Positions 18,171-27,557 of a DNA stretch of 64,000 bases are shown here, piece by piece. A program made the position numbers and the translations under genes. Each line of letters starts with the position of its first letter. Position 1 is the first letter of the stretch. The notes below the pieces were generated by a model. The model had not been told where the DNA came from. It worked only from the letters and a program-made list of their open reading frames with translations, and did no database searches. Source of the stretch: Hydrogenophaga sp. (GTDB taxonomy: Bacteria > Pseudomonadota > Gammaproteobacteria > Burkholderiales > Burkholderiaceae_C); NCBI GenBank assembly GCA_016790705.1, contig JAEUOT010000006.1, positions 62,001 through 126,000 on the forward strand, given 5' to 3'.

Positions 18171-18812
18171 TCAGATCCGGTGCGCCACGGTCGTCATCAC
18201 GCGGGCTGCCGCCTTCATGAGGCCCTTTGCCACCAGAGGGAGTTCTGTCGCTCCGGCATGCTGGGCCTGTCGAGCGTGTCGGGCCTCGTCGGCCTTCATC
18301 TGGGACACGATCGCGCGTGATATCTGATCGCCGGGCGGCAACCGGTCCATATGACTTGCCAGATGGGCTTCGACCTGGCGTTCTGTCTCCACCACGAAAC
18401 CCAAACTCACTCGGGATCCCAGCCGGCCGGCCAGCAACCCAATGCCGAATGCTCCGGCATACCAAAGCGGATTGAGCAGGGAAGGGCGGGCACCCAAGGC
18501 ATCCAGCCTCTCGCGGGTCCAGGCGAGATGATCGGTTTCTTCCCGGCCAGCAGCTTCAAGTTGCGCGACGAGCGCGGTTCGACTGTTGTCCTGCCCCACA
18601 CGTGCCGCGAGCGCCTGCGCCGTGTAAAGGGCTTGTGCGCAGACTTCCCCGACGTGGTTGACTCGCATCAGGGCGCCAGACAACTGCTTTTCCGCTTCGG
18701 ACAGCGGTGGCGGACTTGTGGTTTCCGAAGTCGAAGCCGGTGCGCGCGTGCTGCGTGGCCGGGCAAAGAGCGTGCGCAGGGCCGAATCGGCGGCGATCAA
18801 AAAGGAGTCCAT
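18171..18812 (-). CDS. coq7: 3-demethoxyubiquinol 3-hydroxylase Coq7
   Basis: A 213-residue di-iron hydroxylase for the penultimate step of ubiquinone synthesis. Iron ligands sit in [34 protein letters not shown] and [12 protein letters not shown], the paired E..EXXH pattern of Coq7. A hydrophobic stretch ([20 protein letters not shown]) fits membrane association. ATG at 18812 ([11 protein letters not shown]) is preferred, with GGAG-like purines weak upstream. It is convergent with the OsmC-family gene. Confidence 0.93.
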   Translation of the reverse strand: MDSFLIAADSALRTLFARPRSTRAPASTSETTSPPPLSEAEKQLSGALMRVNHVGEVCAQALYTAQALAARVGQDNSRTALVAQLEAAGREETDHLAWTRERLDALGARPSLLNPLWYAGAFGIGLLAGRLGSRVSLGFVVETERQVEAHLASHMDRLPPGDQISRAIVSQMKADEARHARQAQHAGATELPLVAKGLMKAAARVMTTVAHRI

Positions 18813-19081
18813 GCTCGGGTTTGGTGCCAGATTGATGAGAGATATATGAATTGTCCTGCATGGCGGTGTGTACCTTTGATTACAAATTCCATGAGCGGAC
18901 ACCCGTAAGGACTAGGGTTTTTACCTATCTCTATCTCGGCTCTGTTGTGAGTGAGCGACAGGGGAACGGGAATGCTTTGCGCAGCATGAGCCCTTCTGGT
19001 GCAATCAGGGCACTCCCGTAACGGAGATTGGCTTGGGAGCGTGAGCTTTACGGCCTGTTCAACAACCTTGGAGATTCTTCA
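18813..19081. other. 269-base divergent gap between coq7 and the first porin
   Basis: Longest non-coding stretch in the window. It must hold promoters for coq7 (minus) and the porin (plus). I could not identify convincing -35/-10 pairs. It ends with GGAG nine bases before the porin ATG. I saw no open frame or strong repeat. Confidence 0.5.
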
Positions 19082-20089
19082 ATGAAAAAGACCCTGATTG
19101 CCCTGGCCGCCGTGGCTGCCACCGGTGCTGCTTTTGCCCAGTCTTCCGTGACCATCTACGGCGTGGCTGACGTGTCCGCTGGCAAGGTGTCGGACGCTGT
19201 CGTCAAGACCCCCGCCGTCGCCGCCACTGCAACCGCCGCTGCCAAGCCGGCCACGTACGCCCTGGGCATGTCGTCCGACAAGTTCCAAGCCATCGCCAAC
19301 AACACCCTGAACAACGGCAACAGCCGTCTGGGCTTCAAGGGTGTTGAAGACCTCGGTGGCGGCCTGAAGGCTGGCTTCAACTTCGAACAAGGCATCAACG
19401 CTGCCAACGGCGCTACCGATGCCAACACCTACCAGCGCGCCGCTTGGGTGAACGTCGCCGGTGGTTTCGGCGAAGTGCGCCTGGGCCGTAGCCTGTCGAC
19501 GTCGTTCTACAGCGTCGCCAAGTGGGAACTGACCGGCACCGCCAACTACTCTGCGGTGGCCAACCAGTTCTCGTTCAACGGCGCCGGCCCGCGTAACGAC
19601 GCCGCCATCATGTACTTCTCGCCCGACTTCAGCGGCTTCTCCTTCGGCGCTTCGACCGTGCTGAAGGGCAATTCCGCCAACGGCAACGCCAAGTACGACC
19701 TGTCGGCTTCCTACGCCGCTGGCCCGGTGGTGGCTTCTCTGGCTTACAACACCCAGAAGGGTGCCACCAAGTCGCTGACCCTGGGCGGCAAGTACACCAT
19801 CGGCAACTTCGCCGTGGCTGCTTCCTACACGGACGCCAAGATGGAAGCCACCGGCGTGAAGGTTGCCAAGGGCTTCACCCTGGGCGGTTCCACGACCATG
19901 GGCCCGGTCACCCTGACTCTGGACGTCGCACGTGACACCGAGTTCAAGGACACCGACTTCGTGTTCGAAACCAAGTACGCTCTGAGCAAGCGCACGTTCG
20001 TGTACGGCGTTGCCATGCGCGACGGCAAGGGCAAGGTTCTCAAGCAGAACGCTACCGGCTACGCCCTCGGCATCCGTCACAACTTCTGA
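19082..20089 (+). CDS. Gram-negative trimeric porin, Burkholderia type
   Basis: A 335-residue outer-membrane general porin. The signal peptide MKKTLIALAAVAATGAAFA is followed by QSSVTIYGVADVS, the usual first strand. Family motifs include SRLGFKGVEDLGGGLKAGF, FEQGINAANG, and the closing strand YALGIRHNF with terminal Phe for BAM recognition. A 30-residue Ala/Thr-rich insertion (about 42-65) follows strand one and is absent from the next porin. It has its own terminator. Confidence 0.95.
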   Translation: MKKTLIALAAVAATGAAFAQSSVTIYGVADVSAGKVSDAVVKTPAVAATATAAAKPATYALGMSSDKFQAIANNTLNNGNSRLGFKGVEDLGGGLKAGFNFEQGINAANGATDANTYQRAAWVNVAGGFGEVRLGRSLSTSFYSVAKWELTGTANYSAVANQFSFNGAGPRNDAAIMYFSPDFSGFSFGASTVLKGNSANGNAKYDLSASYAAGPVVASLAYNTQKGATKSLTLGGKYTIGNFAVAASYTDAKMEATGVKVAKGFTLGGSTTMGPVTLTLDVARDTEFKDTDFVFETKYALSKRTFVYGVAMRDGKGKVLKQNATGYALGIRHNF

Positions 20090-20127
20090 TCGCACGCTGG
20101 CCTGACCAGCTGATCACGTGACCTAAG

Positions 20128-20164
20128 CCCCCTCTGCCAATTTGGTAGAGGGGGTTTTTGTTTT
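20128..20164 (+). terminator. Intrinsic terminator after the first porin
   Basis: CCCCCTCTGCC and GGTAGAGGGGG pair (one G-U) around AATTT and are followed by TTTTTGTTTT. It separates the two porin genes into independent transcripts. Confidence 0.92.
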
Positions 20165-20352
20165 GTCGATGTTGTGCTGCTGAAGTCAGGCGTTGCCCCT
20201 GTATCAAAAAACCGACACTGACGATGTCCTTGCGTGTAGTTCCGGGGGAAAACCCGCAGAGCCTTTTGTCGCAGGGGTAAGATCACTCGGTGAGTTCAAT
20301 CACCGCTCGCTCCGATATTCGCGACGGGCGACTTCAAAAAGGAAATTGCCTC

Positions 20353-21279
20353 ATGAAAAAGTCTCTGATCGCTCTGTCCGTTCTGGCCGTTTCTGGCGCC
20401 GCAATGGCCCAGTCCAGCGTGACCGTCTACGGTGTTGCTGACGTTTACGTCGCCAAGGTCAAGGGCCAGTCCGCTGCTGCTGGCAGCGGTGGTCTCGCCA
20501 CCAGCCGCCTGGGCTTCAAAGGTTCCGAAGATCTGGGTGGCGGTCTGGCCGCAACCTTCAACTTCGAACAGAAGCTGAACCTGGGCAATGGTGCCACCAA
20601 CGCCAAGACCTTCGACCGTCAAGCCAACGTTGGCCTGAAGGGTGGTTTCGGTACCCTGAAGATCGGTCGTAACTGGGATGCCATGGACGACATCTTCGGC
20701 GCGTCCAACAGCGGTTTTGACTCTGCCCTGTCTGCCAACGCGATCTGGCTGAACAGCTATGTCGGCGCTGCTGACGCCCAGCTGTACTACGCTACCCCTG
20801 ATTTCGGTGGCTTCACCGCTGCTGTGAGCACCCAGCTGTCTGGCAATGCCCCCACCGGCAAGCTGACCGCCTTCAACGTGGCATATGCCAAGGGTCCGGT
20901 TGCCGTGAACCTGGGCTACGAAAAGGTCAACGGCGGCCAAAAGGGCACCATGCTGAACGGTTCCTATGACCTGGGCGCCGCCAAGCTGCTGGCCAGCTAC
21001 TACACGACCAAGGATACCGATGGCAAAGTTGGTGCCAAGGTGAACTCCTACCAGCTGGGCGTGGACGTGCCGCTGGGTAGCGCTGTGGTGCTGTCCGCCG
21101 GTTACGCCAGCTCCAAGCCGAACGGTGGCGATGCTGACTCCGGCTTTGGCGTGGCTGTTGGCTACAACCTGTCCAAGCGTACGACCGTGTACGGTGGTGT
21201 GCGCGCCGAGAGCCGCAAGGCATCTAACGGCCAGAAGGACGGCGACATCTACGCTGTTGGTCTGAAGCACTCCTTCTGA
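20353..21279 (+). CDS. Gram-negative trimeric porin, Burkholderia type (second copy)
   Basis: A 308-residue porin paralogous to the preceding gene. The signal peptide is MKKSLIALSVLAVSGAAMA, then QSSVTVYGVADVY. Shared motifs are SRLGFKGSEDLGGGLAATF, FEQKLNLGNG, and the terminal strand YAVGLKHSF. AGGA lies eight bases before the ATG. Loops differ clearly from the first porin, so the pair is an old duplication rather than a recent one. Substrate preference cannot be read from sequence. Confidence 0.95.
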   Translation: MKKSLIALSVLAVSGAAMAQSSVTVYGVADVYVAKVKGQSAAAGSGGLATSRLGFKGSEDLGGGLAATFNFEQKLNLGNGATNAKTFDRQANVGLKGGFGTLKIGRNWDAMDDIFGASNSGFDSALSANAIWLNSYVGAADAQLYYATPDFGGFTAAVSTQLSGNAPTGKLTAFNVAYAKGPVAVNLGYEKVNGGQKGTMLNGSYDLGAAKLLASYYTTKDTDGKVGAKVNSYQLGVDVPLGSAVVLSAGYASSKPNGGDADSGFGVAVGYNLSKRTTVYGGVRAESRKASNGQKDGDIYAVGLKHSF

Positions 21280-21314
21280 TGTTCGCGGCGCAAGCCGCTT
21301 GAATCAGAAAATGC

Positions 21315-21346
21315 AAAAGCCACTTGGTGCAAGCCAAGTGGCTTTT
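21315..21346. terminator. Bidirectional intrinsic terminator
   Basis: AAAAGCCACTTGG and CCAAGTGGCTTTT form a perfect 13-base stem around a six-base loop. It lies between the second porin (plus) and the exported helix-hairpin-helix gene (minus), so it can serve both. Confidence 0.92.
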
Positions 21347-21362
21347 CTTATGGGGTTCTTGA

Positions 21363-21683
21363 TTACTGCTTGGGTGGCGTGGTGCCTGCAGGTTTTGTCG
21401 GCTTGGCCGCTGCCACCGGCTTGAAGCCCTCGCCGTTGACTGTCAGGCCCTCGGCCGACAGTTTGGCGGCGCGCTTTTCGCCGATCCCGGGCATGCGATC
21501 AATCAGATCCGCCCAGTCTTTGAATTTGCCGTTTTTGCGGGCCTCCAGGATTTTGGATGAAGTGCCAGGGCCGATGCCTTTGACACTGTCGAGGTCCGCC
21601 GAGCCGGCGGTATTGACATCAACGGCCGCAAAAGCGGTGGCCGCGCACAAGGCCAGAAAAAGAGACGAGAGACGTTTGAGCAT
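21363..21683 (-). CDS. Exported ComEA-like helix-hairpin-helix protein
   Basis: A 106-residue protein with a signal peptide (MLKRLSSLFLALCAATAFA). A single ComEA-type HhH domain follows (VDVNTAGSADLDSVKGIGPG, then LIDRMPGIGEKRAAKL), with the two GIG hairpins that bind DNA backbone. A short Lys/Pro/Thr tail ends the protein. Related ComEA proteins bind incoming DNA in the periplasm during natural transformation. The ATG at 21683 has a perfect AGGAGG six bases upstream. A role in DNA uptake is inference; it would fit with the type IV pilus genes elsewhere in the window. Confidence 0.85.
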   Translation of the reverse strand: MLKRLSSLFLALCAATAFAAVDVNTAGSADLDSVKGIGPGTSSKILEARKNGKFKDWADLIDRMPGIGEKRAAKLSAEGLTVNGEGFKPVAAAKPTKPAGTTPPKQ

Positions 21684-21916
21684 GATTCCTCCTGAATGGG
21701 GTTTGAAGATGGCTGCCATTTTTCTGCAGCCGTGGCGTCCGGGTTCGCGCCACGTGAGGAATGTATTGAATTGGCCGGTCGCAGGCTTCCCCACAAAGAT
21801 GGATGTCTTGACATTGACGGTAGACTTTGACCAATTGCGAGCAAATGAAACGAATGTGTCCAGATCGCGTTGGGCTGGATGCGTTGAAGAGCTTTGCTGA
21901 GAGCGAGGTTAAATAC

Positions 21917-22702
21917 GTGTTCAGAACATGGGGATGCTTGGTGATCTGTGCTGCTCTCTGGGGCTGCGCCGACCTTGGGCAGAGGGGCGTCGAACACGAC
22001 CGCGCCGATGGCCGAGTCGTCCCTTTGGAGCCCGCTAGCGACGCCTGGAACCGGGTTGTCGGCAATCTGCTGCAGACGCCGGAAGAAAATGATCCGTGGC
22101 AACCATTCCCGTTGCCTGGCAAGCGATTTGCGGCGTTCGAGTTGGTCGAATCACCGAGTGGGCCTGTGCTTTCCGTTCAGGCGGATCGGTCGGTGAGCAT
22201 TCTTCGCCAGCGCATTTCTGGTACGGGTGTGGGCCCGACGACAAATCTCATTGATTTTTCCTGGAAGGTCGACGGGCTGCCGGAAGGTGCGAAGCTCTCA
22301 GAATCTGATCGGGAGGATTCGCCCGTGAGGGTGCTGTTGTCTTTTGATGGGGATCGCGGAAACTGGTCTGCGCGCAACCATCGGCTGTCGGAGATGAGTC
22401 GGTTGCTGACGGGTGAAGAACTTCCCTATGCGACGTTGATGTACGTCTGGAGCAATCACGATGCACCGGAAACGGTGGTGGTAAACCCGCGCACCGACCG
22501 CATTCGCAAGGTCGTGGTTGAAAGTGGTGCGGCTCAGGTGGGGCACTGGCGAAAGTATCGTCGAGACATTCGTGCCGACTTCGTGAGGGCCTTCGGGGAA
22601 GAGCCAGGACCGCTGCGTGCAGTGGCGCTGATGACCGACACAGACAACACGCGTACACGGCTGCGCGCCTGGTACGGGCCGCTGGTGCTGGGTGCACGGT
22701 GA
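21917..22702 (+). CDS. DUF3047 lipoprotein
   Basis: A protein of about 261 residues. GTG at 21917 gives MFRTWGCLVICAALWGCADL, a signal peptide with lipobox ALWGC. The rest resembles DUF3047 proteins: LIDFSWKVDGLPEGA, AFGEEPGPLRAVALMTDTDN and the preceding WRKYRRDIRADFVR. The function of this family is not known. The frame is open another 30 codons upstream, without a lipoprotein signal, so the GTG is preferred. No clear operon partner; the next gene on this strand starts 131 bases later. Confidence 0.75.
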   Translation: MFRTWGCLVICAALWGCADLGQRGVEHDRADGRVVPLEPASDAWNRVVGNLLQTPEENDPWQPFPLPGKRFAAFELVESPSGPVLSVQADRSVSILRQRISGTGVGPTTNLIDFSWKVDGLPEGAKLSESDREDSPVRVLLSFDGDRGNWSARNHRLSEMSRLLTGEELPYATLMYVWSNHDAPETVVVNPRTDRIRKVVVESGAAQVGHWRKYRRDIRADFVRAFGEEPGPLRAVALMTDTDNTRTRLRAWYGPLVLGAR

Positions 22703-22833
22703 TAGGGTAAGCACGGCTTATGGTCAGTCGCTGCCTGCTGCACATTGGCGTCTCTTTCATGACTCTCGGCAAGGCGGACATGCGCATCACGGGTGCCTTG
22801 TCCTTTCAGAACCCCTGACGCTGCGGTCACCAC

Positions 22834-23814
22834 ATGCTTGCGTTCATCCTTCGTCGCCTGGCTCAGGCCGTGCTGGTCATGGCCAGTGTGGCGCTGATTG
22901 CGTTCATGCTGTTCCAGTACGTGGGCGATCCCGTGGTGTTCCTGCTTGGGCAGGACGCCACACCTGAGCAGATCCGCACCCTGCGATCGGATCTGGGTCT
23001 GGACCGGTCGTTTGTGGTGCAGTTCGGCCATTTCCTGCTCAACGCCGCTCAGGGTGAGTTCGGCCTCAGCCTGCGTCAGGGCGCCAAGGTGTCGCGACTG
23101 ATTGCGGAGCGCCTGCCAGCGACGGTGGAACTGGCCTTTGTAGCGGCGGGGCTCTCTCTACTGCTGGGCATTCCCATGGGGGTCTATGCGGCGCTCAGGC
23201 GGGGTTCGGTGGCGAGCCAGTTGCTCATGACGGTGTCCCTTCTAGGGGTGTCCCTGCCGACCTTCCTGATCGGCATCCTGCTGATTCTGGTGTTTGCCGT
23301 GTATCTGGGCTGGTTTCCGAGCTTTGGACGGGGCGACGTCGTCCAGTTGGGCTGGTGGAGTTCGGGGCTGCTGACGGCGCAAGGGTGGCACCACATCGTG
23401 CTGCCTGCTGTCACCCTGGCCGTGTTTCAGCTGACACTGATCATGCGGCTGGTGCGGGCCGAAATGCTTGAGGTCCTGCGCACCGACTACATCAAGTTTG
23501 CCCGCGCGCGCGGGCTGTCTGATCGTGCGGTGCATTTCGGTCATGCCCTTCGGAACACCCTGGTGCCGGTGATGACCATCACCGGCCTGCAACTGGGTGG
23601 CCTGATTGCCTTTGCGATCATTACGGAAACAGTTTTCCAGTGGCCGGGCATGGGCCTGCTGTTCATTCAGGCAGTGACCTTTGCGGACATTCCCGTGATG
23701 GCGGCCTACCTGTGCCTGATTGCCCTCATCTTCGTCGTGATCAACCTGGTGGTTGATTTGCTGTATTTCGTGGTCGATCCCCGATTGCGGGTGGAGCGAT
23801 CCGGAGCCCACTGA
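22834..23814 (+). CDS. ABC transporter permease, DppB-type
   Basis: A 326-residue inner-membrane permease of the dipeptide/oligopeptide/nickel class with about six transmembrane helices. It starts MLAFILRRLAQAVLVM as DppB proteins do. The EAA loop is RTDYIKFARARGLSDRAVHF. First gene of a six-gene operon in the order permease, M20 amidohydrolase, binding protein, permease, ATPase, ATPase. Its stop overlaps the next start (TGATG). Confidence 0.93.
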   Translation: MLAFILRRLAQAVLVMASVALIAFMLFQYVGDPVVFLLGQDATPEQIRTLRSDLGLDRSFVVQFGHFLLNAAQGEFGLSLRQGAKVSRLIAERLPATVELAFVAAGLSLLLGIPMGVYAALRRGSVASQLLMTVSLLGVSLPTFLIGILLILVFAVYLGWFPSFGRGDVVQLGWWSSGLLTAQGWHHIVLPAVTLAVFQLTLIMRLVRAEMLEVLRTDYIKFARARGLSDRAVHFGHALRNTLVPVMTITGLQLGGLIAFAIITETVFQWPGMGLLFIQAVTFADIPVMAAYLCLIALIFVVINLVVDLLYFVVDPRLRVERSGAH

Positions 23815-25031
23815 TGCCACATACCGCCCGTATCCGTGCCCATGGTCGCGCCTTTGAACAGATCGCGTCATTTCACCCGGAACTGACAGCCCTGCGTCGC
23901 GAGTTGCATGCCCATCCGGAGATCGGGTTCGAAGAGCATTACACCGCCCGGCGGGTGGTCGAATCGCTCAAGGTCTGCGGTGTCGACGAGGTCCACACGG
24001 GGATCGGCAAGACGGGTGTGGTGGCGGTGATTCACGGACGACAGCGCACCTCCGGACGCATGATCGGCCTGCGTGCCGACATGGACGCGCTGCCGATGGT
24101 CGAGCACAACGACTTCGCCTGGAAGTCGACGCGACCGGGGATGATGCATGGCTGCGGCCATGACGGGCACACCGCGATGCTGATCGGTGCCGCCCGCTAC
24201 CTGGCCGAGACCCGGCGCTTTGACGGGACCGCCGTGCTGATTTTCCAGCCCGGCGAGGAGGGCTTTGCGGGCGCCAAGGCCATGATCGAAGACGGGCTGT
24301 TCGATCGTTTCCCGGTGCAGGCGGTGTACGGCATGCACAACTGGCCGCAGATGCGCCCCGGCACGGTGGGCGTCAACCCCGGGCCCATGATGGCGGCGGC
24401 GGACCGCGTGACCATCGAGGTCAGCGGCAAGGGCGGCCACGGTGCCCACCCTTACCTCACCGTGGACCCGGTGCTGGTGTCGGCGCACATCATCACCGCG
24501 GTCCAGAGCATCGTCTCACGCAATGTTCGGGCGGTCGACAGCGCGGTGATCAGCCTGTGCGCGATGAAGGCCGGCGACATGGGGGCGTTCAGTGTTGTTC
24601 CGGGCGAGGCGTCCCTGGTGGGGACCGTACGCACCTTTCATCCCGACATTCAGTCCCTGGTCGAACGGCGCCTCAACGAGGTGTGCTCGGGGGTGGCGCT
24701 CGGGCTGGGCGCCGCTGCGCACGTGAAGTACGAGCGCATCTATCCCGCGACCATCAACAGCCCCGAGGAGGCGCGGTTCGCCGCATCCGTGGCCACTGCG
24801 CTGGTGGGCAGGGAGCACGTCGATACCGAGATGGACCCGAGCATGGGCGCGGAGGATTTCTCGTTCATGTTGCAGGTCAAGCCCGGCGCCTATCTGCGCC
24901 TGGGGCAGGGCGGCGAAGGCAGTTGTTTCCTGCACAACAGCCGCTACGATTTCAATGACGAGGTGCTGCCGCTGGGTGCGGCGCTGCACGCGGGCCTGAT
25001 CGAGCAGGGCATGCCCCTGCCGCAGGCATGA
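23814..25031 (+). CDS. M20-family amidohydrolase (hippurate hydrolase-like)
   Basis: A 405-residue metal-dependent amidohydrolase of the M20D/aminoacylase group, which cleaves N-acyl amino acids or dipeptide-like amides. Metal and catalytic motifs are HAHPEIGFEE, RADMDALPM, HGCGHDGHTAML, FQPGEEGFAGAKAMI and MGAEDFSFM. There is no signal peptide, so it acts in the cytoplasm. It starts inside the stop codon of the upstream permease and precedes the binding protein, so its substrate is probably what the transporter brings in. Confidence 0.93.
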   Translation: MPHTARIRAHGRAFEQIASFHPELTALRRELHAHPEIGFEEHYTARRVVESLKVCGVDEVHTGIGKTGVVAVIHGRQRTSGRMIGLRADMDALPMVEHNDFAWKSTRPGMMHGCGHDGHTAMLIGAARYLAETRRFDGTAVLIFQPGEEGFAGAKAMIEDGLFDRFPVQAVYGMHNWPQMRPGTVGVNPGPMMAAADRVTIEVSGKGGHGAHPYLTVDPVLVSAHIITAVQSIVSRNVRAVDSAVISLCAMKAGDMGAFSVVPGEASLVGTVRTFHPDIQSLVERRLNEVCSGVALGLGAAAHVKYERIYPATINSPEEARFAASVATALVGREHVDTEMDPSMGAEDFSFMLQVKPGAYLRLGQGGEGSCFLHNSRYDFNDEVLPLGAALHAGLIEQGMPLPQA

Positions 25032-25062
25032 TGGCTTATTTCAACCAGAGCAGGAGCGAACG

Positions 25063-26634
25063 ATGAGTTTCAAGCATTCCCTGATTTCGACGGTGGCGCT
25101 GACGGCGCTGCTTGGCACTGCCCAGGCGCAGACGGTGCGCATCGGCAACCAGGGAGACGCCCTCTCCATGGACCCGCATTCGCTCAATGAAACCACCCAG
25201 CTGAGCGTGGTGGGCAATGTGTACGAGCCGTTGGTGGGGCGTGACCAGAACCTCAAGCTGACGCCGCGCCTGGCCACCAGTTGGAAACAGGTTTCGCCGA
25301 CGGTGTGGCGTTTCGAGCTGCGCAAGGGCGTGAAATTCCATGATGGCAAGCCGTTCACTGCGGACGATGTGGTGTTCAGCATCGCGCGTGGTGCCGGCGA
25401 GGGTTCGGACATGCGCAGCTACACGAACGACATCAAGGAGGTGCGCAAGGTGGGCGACCACACGGTCGACATCGAGACCAAACTGCCGTTCCCCATCCTG
25501 CCTGACGTGTTCACGTTCTTCTACATCATGAGCAAGCAGTGGTGCGAGGAGAACCAGGCGACCAAGCCGGTGGACCGTCGCAAGGGCATCGAGAATGCGG
25601 CTTCCTTCCGGGCCAATGGCACGGGCCCGTACCGGCTGCGCGAGCGGCAACCCAACGTCCGGACGACCTTTGTCCGCAACGGCGCCTACTGGGGCAAGAT
25701 CGAAGGCAATGTTGTCGACGTCGAGTACACGCCCATCGGCAATGACGCCACCCGCGTGGCCGCCTTGCTGTCGGGGCAGGTGGACGTGATCGAACCGGTG
25801 CCGGTGCAGGACGTCGCGCGCATCAATGCCAGCGGCAAGACCAAGGTGCTTCAGGGGCCGGAACTGCGCACGATCTTCCTGGGCATGGACCAGAAGCGCG
25901 ATGAATTGCTGTACTCGAGCGTCAAGGGGAAGAATCCCTTCAAGGACAAGCGTGTGCGCCAGGCCTTCTACCAGTCGATCGACATCAGCGGGATCCAGAA
26001 GAGCGTGATGCGTGGTGCGTCGCGTCCGTCGGCCCTGATGGTCGGCCCGGGCATCAACGGCTATCTGGCCGACATGGACAAGCGCCTGCCATACGACCCC
26101 GAAGCCGCCAAGAAACTGCTGGCCGATGCCGGCTATCCCAACGGCTTCGAAGTGGGCATGAACTGCCCGAACGACCGCTATGTGAACGATGGCGAGATCT
26201 GCCAGGCGGTCAGTGCCGGACTGGCCAAGATCGGTATCAAGGTCAAGCTGCAGGTGGAAACCAAGGGGACTTACTTTCCGAAGATTCTTCGCCGCGACAC
26301 GAGCTTCTACCTGCTGGGCTGGACGCCCAGTACCTACGACGCCCACAACGTGCTCAACTCGATCATCCGTTGTGTGGATGACAAGGGGGCGGGGCAGTTC
26401 AACCTGGGCTCCTACTGCAATCCGAAGGTGGACGAGCTGACCAACAAGATCCAGTCGGAAACCGATGTCGCCAAACGCAATGCCATGATCAAGGAAGCGT
26501 TCCAGATTCACACGGACGATGTGGGACACATCCCGCTGCACCAGCAGGCGCTGGCCTGGGGTGTCGCCAACAACGTCAGTCTGGTGCAGATGGCGGACAA
26601 CGTGATGCCGTTCCGCTTCATGTCGGTCAAGTGA
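25063..26634 (+). CDS. Periplasmic peptide-type substrate-binding protein (SBP family 5)
   Basis: A 523-residue DppA/OppA-like binding protein. A signal peptide (MSFKHSLISTVALTALLGTAQA) is followed by the family-5 pattern: TPRLATSWKQVSPTVWRFEL, RKGVKFHDGKPFTADDVVFS, and YDPEAAKKLLADAGYPNGFE. It captures the ligand in the periplasm for the two permeases. AGGAG lies about seven bases before the ATG. Ligand class cannot be fixed, but the adjacent M20 enzyme points to peptides or N-acyl amino acids. Confidence 0.93.
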   Translation: MSFKHSLISTVALTALLGTAQAQTVRIGNQGDALSMDPHSLNETTQLSVVGNVYEPLVGRDQNLKLTPRLATSWKQVSPTVWRFELRKGVKFHDGKPFTADDVVFSIARGAGEGSDMRSYTNDIKEVRKVGDHTVDIETKLPFPILPDVFTFFYIMSKQWCEENQATKPVDRRKGIENAASFRANGTGPYRLRERQPNVRTTFVRNGAYWGKIEGNVVDVEYTPIGNDATRVAALLSGQVDVIEPVPVQDVARINASGKTKVLQGPELRTIFLGMDQKRDELLYSSVKGKNPFKDKRVRQAFYQSIDISGIQKSVMRGASRPSALMVGPGINGYLADMDKRLPYDPEAAKKLLADAGYPNGFEVGMNCPNDRYVNDGEICQAVSAGLAKIGIKVKLQVETKGTYFPKILRRDTSFYLLGWTPSTYDAHNVLNSIIRCVDDKGAGQFNLGSYCNPKVDELTNKIQSETDVAKRNAMIKEAFQIHTDDVGHIPLHQQALAWGVANNVSLVQMADNVMPFRFMSVK

Positions 26635-26645
26635 TCGGCTGAGCC

Positions 26646-27557
26646 TTGTTCGCAGCCTTGCGACGCTGGCTCGACAGCGATGTCGGCCACAGCTTCCGTA
26701 CTTCGCCGACCGCCATGGTGGCGGCGGCGATCGCGTTGCTGTGTGTGTCGTGCGCGGTGTTTGCGCCGTGGCTGGCACCGCACAACCCGTTCGACCTGGC
26801 GACGCTTGAGCTGAGCAACGCGCGGTTGCCGCCCTCCTGGATGGAGGGCGGCAACCCGGCCTTCCTGCTGGGCACCGAGGATCAGGGTCGCGACATTCTC
26901 TCGGCCGTCATGTATGGCGCGCGCATCTCGCTGGCGGTGGGGCTGACGTCGGTCCTTCTTTCGGTCGTGGTCGGGGTGGCGCTCGGGCTGCTCGCCGGAT
27001 TTCTGGGCGGCTGGATCGATGCCTTCCTGATGCGGCTGTGTGATGTGATGCTCTCGTTCCCGGCGATCCTGATCGCGCTGCTGATTGCGGGGGTGGGCCG
27101 TGCGCTGTTCCCCGACGCCCAGGATTCGCTGGCCTTTGGGGTGCTGGTGCTGTCGATCACGTTGACCGGCTGGGTGCAGTACGCGCGCACCGTGCGTGGG
27201 TCTACCCTGATCGAGCGCAACAAGGAATACGTGCAGGCCGCCCGTGTGACGGGTGTGCCGCCGCTGCGCATCATGCGTCGCCATGTGCTGCCCAATGTGC
27301 TGGGGCCGGTGCTGGTGCTGGCCACGATCCAGGTCGCCAGCGCGATCATCATCGAGGCCACCTTGTCTTTTCTTGGGGTCGGCGCGCCGGTGACCGCGCC
27401 ATCCTTGGGCACGCTGATCCGCATCGGCAATGACTACCTGTTCTCGGGCGAGTGGTGGATCACCGTCTTCCCCGGGGCCATGCTGGTGTTGATCTCCTTG
27501 TCGGTGAACCTGCTGGGCGACTGGCTGCGCGATGCGCTGAATCCGAGGTTGCGATGA
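26646..27557 (+). CDS. ABC transporter permease, DppC-type
   Basis: A 303-residue second permease. The N-terminal OppC-type segment (SPTAMVAAAIALLCVSCAVF) precedes the permease core with EAA loop NKEYVQAARVTGVPPLRIM. It ends [14 protein letters not shown] as is typical. The likely start is TTG at 26646 (MFAALRRW), 11 bases after the binding-protein stop. Its own stop overlaps the next ATG by four bases. Confidence 0.92.
   Translation: MFAALRRWLDSDVGHSFRTSPTAMVAAAIALLCVSCAVFAPWLAPHNPFDLATLELSNARLPPSWMEGGNPAFLLGTEDQGRDILSAVMYGARISLAVGLTSVLLSVVVGVALGLLAGFLGGWIDAFLMRLCDVMLSFPAILIALLIAGVGRALFPDAQDSLAFGVLVLSITLTGWVQYARTVRGSTLIERNKEYVQAARVTGVPPLRIMRRHVLPNVLGPVLVLATIQVASAIIIEATLSFLGVGAPVTAPSLGTLIRIGNDYLFSGEWWITVFPGAMLVLISLSVNLLGDWLRDALNPRLR

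Noticed and set aside
19082-21279. Recent porin duplication
   Set aside because: The two proteins differ in many loops and in length; similarity is mainly at the signal peptide and the first and last strands.
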